Origin: Siphonobacter aquaeclarae
Lineage (GTDB): Bacteria; Bacteroidota; Bacteroidia; Cytophagales; Spirosomataceae
Reading direction: 5' to 3'
NCBI RefSeq assembly: GCF_900103285.1
Contig: NZ_FNGS01000005.1
Location: forward strand, 120,579 to 184,578
DNA: 64,000 nucleotides
Shown: positions 63,001 to 64,000 of the stretch, one piece after another
Numbering within the stretch: position 1 is the first letter of the stretch
Layout: each line of letters begins with the position of its first letter
Translations under genes and position numbers: made by a program
The notes under the pieces: model-generated
Database searches by the model: none
The model's input: only the letters and a program-made list of their open reading frames with translations
Told to the model about the DNA's origin: nothing

Positions 63001-63178
63001 CTTTGGTACATACTTCCGCATTTGCGCCGGTGTACTTGGTGGTGACGGTCACCGATGGCGGAACGATATCCGGGAACTGTGTTACGGGCAGCCCGGTCAG
63101 TGCCAGTACGCCCAACAGTGTGATAATGATGGAGATAACGGACGACAAAAGCGGCCGTTTGATGAATATATCGAACAT
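60035..63178 (-). CDS. RND efflux permease, second system (HAE1 family)
   Basis: A 1047-residue AcrB-type proton antiporter: N-terminus MFDIFIKRPLLSSVISIIITLLGV, the proton-relay pair in IGIVVDDGIVVVEAV, the relay lysine in GLLGKNAILIVEF, and the porter-domain motifs NVQNRV and PGFGNSSGFELRL. It is homologous to the permease at 23682 but clearly diverged, so not a recent duplicate. It is preceded by the adaptor gene with a 15-bp gap. Confidence 0.95.
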   Translation of the reverse strand: MFDIFIKRPLLSSVISIIITLLGVLALTGLPVTQFPDIVPPSVTVTTKYTGANAEVCTKAVATPLERAINGVPGMVYMNSVSGNDGTTLIQVFFEVGTDPDLAAMNVQNRVTAVLDELPEEVIKAGVITEKEVNSMLLYLNIFSEDSTIDEKFIYNFADINILAELKRIDGVGFADIMGSREYSMRVWLKPDRLTTYNVSPDDVIHAIRQQNVEAAPGKAGESADRAPQVLQYVLKYTGKFFEPKQYENIVLRADPSGSILRLKDVADVEFGSLDYDVLSKTDGRPSAAIMLKQRPGSNAREIIQNVKSRMAELKKETFPPGMTYNMAYDVSRFLDASIHEVVRTLFEAFILVFIVVFLFLQDWRSTVICAFVVPVALIGTFAFMSVIGFSVNLLTLFALVLAIGIVVDDGIVVVEAVHAKITEEHLSPVEATFAAMREIRSAIVAITLVMSAVFVPVAFLSGPVGIFYRQFSLTLAVAILISGLNALTLTPALCALMLRPHAAGKKNLLGRFFDGFNAWFDRLTNGYGGLLGKIAGRKTVTLGLLLLFCAGTWGINTVLPSGFIPTEDQGMIYVNVTTPAGATVKRTEEVLDKIQEVAANMDAVENVSTLAGFSLMTDGSGSSYGMGMVNLKSWDERKETVDDIVTLLEQKTRHIQGASIQFFSPPTVPGFGNSSGFELRLLDKTGKGDLQHTKKVTEAFLDELRKRPEIGTVFTSFDPTFPQFMLHVDYDKAAQKGVSVDNAMNTLQTLMGSFYASNFIRFGQMYKVMVQASPEFRTKPEDVLTMHVKNEKGEMVPFSNFIRLEKVYGPEQLTRYNMYTSALINGDASAGFSSGDALKAVEETAAQKLPKGFTFAWSGMSREEVLSGNQAIYIFLLCLVFVYLLLVAQYESVLLPLPVLLSLPTGIFGAFLFLKLAGLQNNIYAQVALVMLIGLLGKNAILIVEFANQRQKEGLSALRAAIEGAVARLRPILMTSFAFVAGLIPLCIASGAGALGNRSIGTAAAGGMLVGTVFGLVIVPGLYVMFAGKTRSAASRSPKNTLIHES

Positions 63179-63193
63179 GAAATAGTCGGGAGG

Positions 63194-64000
63194 TTAGTGG
63201 ACGGCAGGGCTTTGCGGGAGATCGGCGAGGCTGTCTCCGGCGACTACCCGCGCCGTAATGGCTTCACCTTCCCGGATATTCTGAATGCCTTCGTAGACGA
63301 CACGGTCGCCGGCCTGCAACCCGGATTTCACCAGGTAGTGTTTACCCACCCGGTTTTGCGGGATGAAATGGCGGGATTTAACGCGACCCGTTTTGTCGAC
63401 CACATACACATAATTCCGGTCCTGAATCTCAAAAACGGCTTTTTGTGGTACGAGAATCGCATCCGGCACGACGGATATCAGGCGGATTTTTCCGGAAGAA
63501 CCGTGCTTCAGCAACTGGTCCGGATTGGCAAAACGGGCGCGGAAGGCAATCGTACCCGACTCGCCTTCAAACGTACTTTCCATCGCCTCGATGCGGCCTT
63601 TGATGGGGTAGAGGGTTTCGTCGGCGAGGAGAATCTCCACTTCCTGACCGCCTTTGCCGAGGAGGTTTTTGTTGTTTTTGACGAAACCGAGGTATTCCCG
63701 TTCCGAAACGTCGAAATAGGCGAAGACCTCCCGGATGTCTGACACGGTTGTCAGCAACGCTCCGGCTTCAATCAGGCTGCCGATTTTATACGGGATCCGG
63801 TTGATGACGCCATCGAACGGTGCGCGGATATGCGCCTGCGTGAGGCGCAGGGAGGCTGCTTCGAGCATGGAACGGGCCTCGTCGATGCCGGCCCGCGCCG
63901 CTTCCAGTTTCGCTTTGGCCAGCTCCATTTCGGATGGGGAAACGACGTTTTTGGCCAGCAGCAGTTTCACGCGGCTGACTTCTACTTCCGCCGTTTTGGC
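63194..64000 (-). CDS. RND membrane-fusion protein, second system (partial, cut by window end)
   Basis: The frame stays open to the right edge of the window, so only the C-terminal 268 or so residues are seen. They contain the end of the helical hairpin (EMELAKAKLEAARAGIDEARSMLEAASLRL), the lipoyl half motif IRAPFDGVINRIPYKIGSLIEAG, the beta-barrel (GRIEAMESTFEGESGTIAFRARFANPDQLLKHG) and the membrane-proximal domain. It is the adaptor for the following permease and channel. The N-terminus and promoter lie outside the window. Confidence 0.92.
   Translation of the reverse strand, partial: AKTAEVEVSRVKLLLAKNVVSPSEMELAKAKLEAARAGIDEARSMLEAASLRLTQAHIRAPFDGVINRIPYKIGSLIEAGALLTTVSDIREVFAYFDVSEREYLGFVKNNKNLLGKGGQEVEILLADETLYPIKGRIEAMESTFEGESGTIAFRARFANPDQLLKHGSSGKIRLISVVPDAILVPQKAVFEIQDRNYVYVVDKTGRVKSRHFIPQNRVGKHYLVKSGLQAGDRVVYEGIQNIREGEAITARVVAGDSLADLPQSPAVH

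Noticed and set aside
1-64000. Possible CRISPR array, prophage or insertion sequence
   Set aside because: No regularly spaced repeats, transposase, integrase or phage structural genes were seen on either strand.

Overview
The window looks like a chromosomal segment of a fairly GC-rich Bacteroidota bacterium, most likely Cytophagales (Spirosoma/Larkinella-like). Reasons: a SusC/SusD pair, several TonB-dependent or T9SS-type (Por secretion) proteins, DUF4374 and FISUMP proteins, a Nudix-type sugar regulator beside xylA, and many promoters of the Bacteroidota -7 type (TAnnTTTG). Coding DNA is GC-rich and the intergenic stretches are clearly AT-rich. I see no rRNA, tRNA, CRISPR array, transposase or phage genes. 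The last gene is cut by the window edge.

Layout. (1) 1-12.4 kb: a plus-strand locus for an imported amino sugar: renin-binding-protein-like N-acylglucosamine 2-epimerase, FucP-like MFS transporter, DUF4127 protein, SusC, SusD, FAD-dependent oxidoreductase and a ROK-family regulator. It has no recognisable glycoside hydrolase. Three palindromes and a -7 box precede it, and two related hairpin repeats bracket the oxidoreductase. (2) 12.4-16.7 kb: a giant T9SS-exported multi-domain protein on the minus strand. (3) 16.9-21.3 kb: an SRPBCC protein, a Nudix-fold regulator, a palindromic operator and xylA, then a catalytically eroded polyol dehydrogenase homologue. (4) 21.8-28.2 kb: a SufR-like repressor divergent from a complete RND efflux operon, with a palindrome between them. 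(5) 28.3-34.0 kb: small metabolic genes with their own regulators (amidohydrolase/AraC, mini-AraC/SDR, K+ channel, NmrA/HxlR with overlapping divergent promoters).

(6) 34.0-43.3 kb: a long non-coding stretch with promoter-like boxes and hairpins, a LuxR-type protein with a degenerate receiver, a lipoprotein of the SnoaL fold, a DUF1028 protein, a DUF4374/TonB-receptor pair probably for iron, a 30-bp perfect palindrome, the remnant of a cyclophilin-like gene, and an acetyltransferase with an AraC regulator. (7) 43.9-50.0 kb: a secreted protein built from five tandem repeats of about 170 residues, a T9SS partner, then two paralogous HTH-plus-coiled-coil proteins separated by about 0.9 kb of AT-rich DNA. 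(8) 50.0-64.0 kb: a FISUMP protein, zinc alcohol dehydrogenase, Ca2+-type P-ATPase, TPR protein with histidine clusters, a siderophore-interacting protein with an AraC regulator, and a second RND efflux operon on the minus strand.

Most enzymes sit beside a plausible dedicated regulator. The parts I find least explained are the amino-sugar locus without a glycosidase, the five-repeat secreted protein next to the twin HTH/coiled-coil genes, the eroded dehydrogenase, and several strong palindromes. All functions are inferred from reading the sequence; no database search was run.
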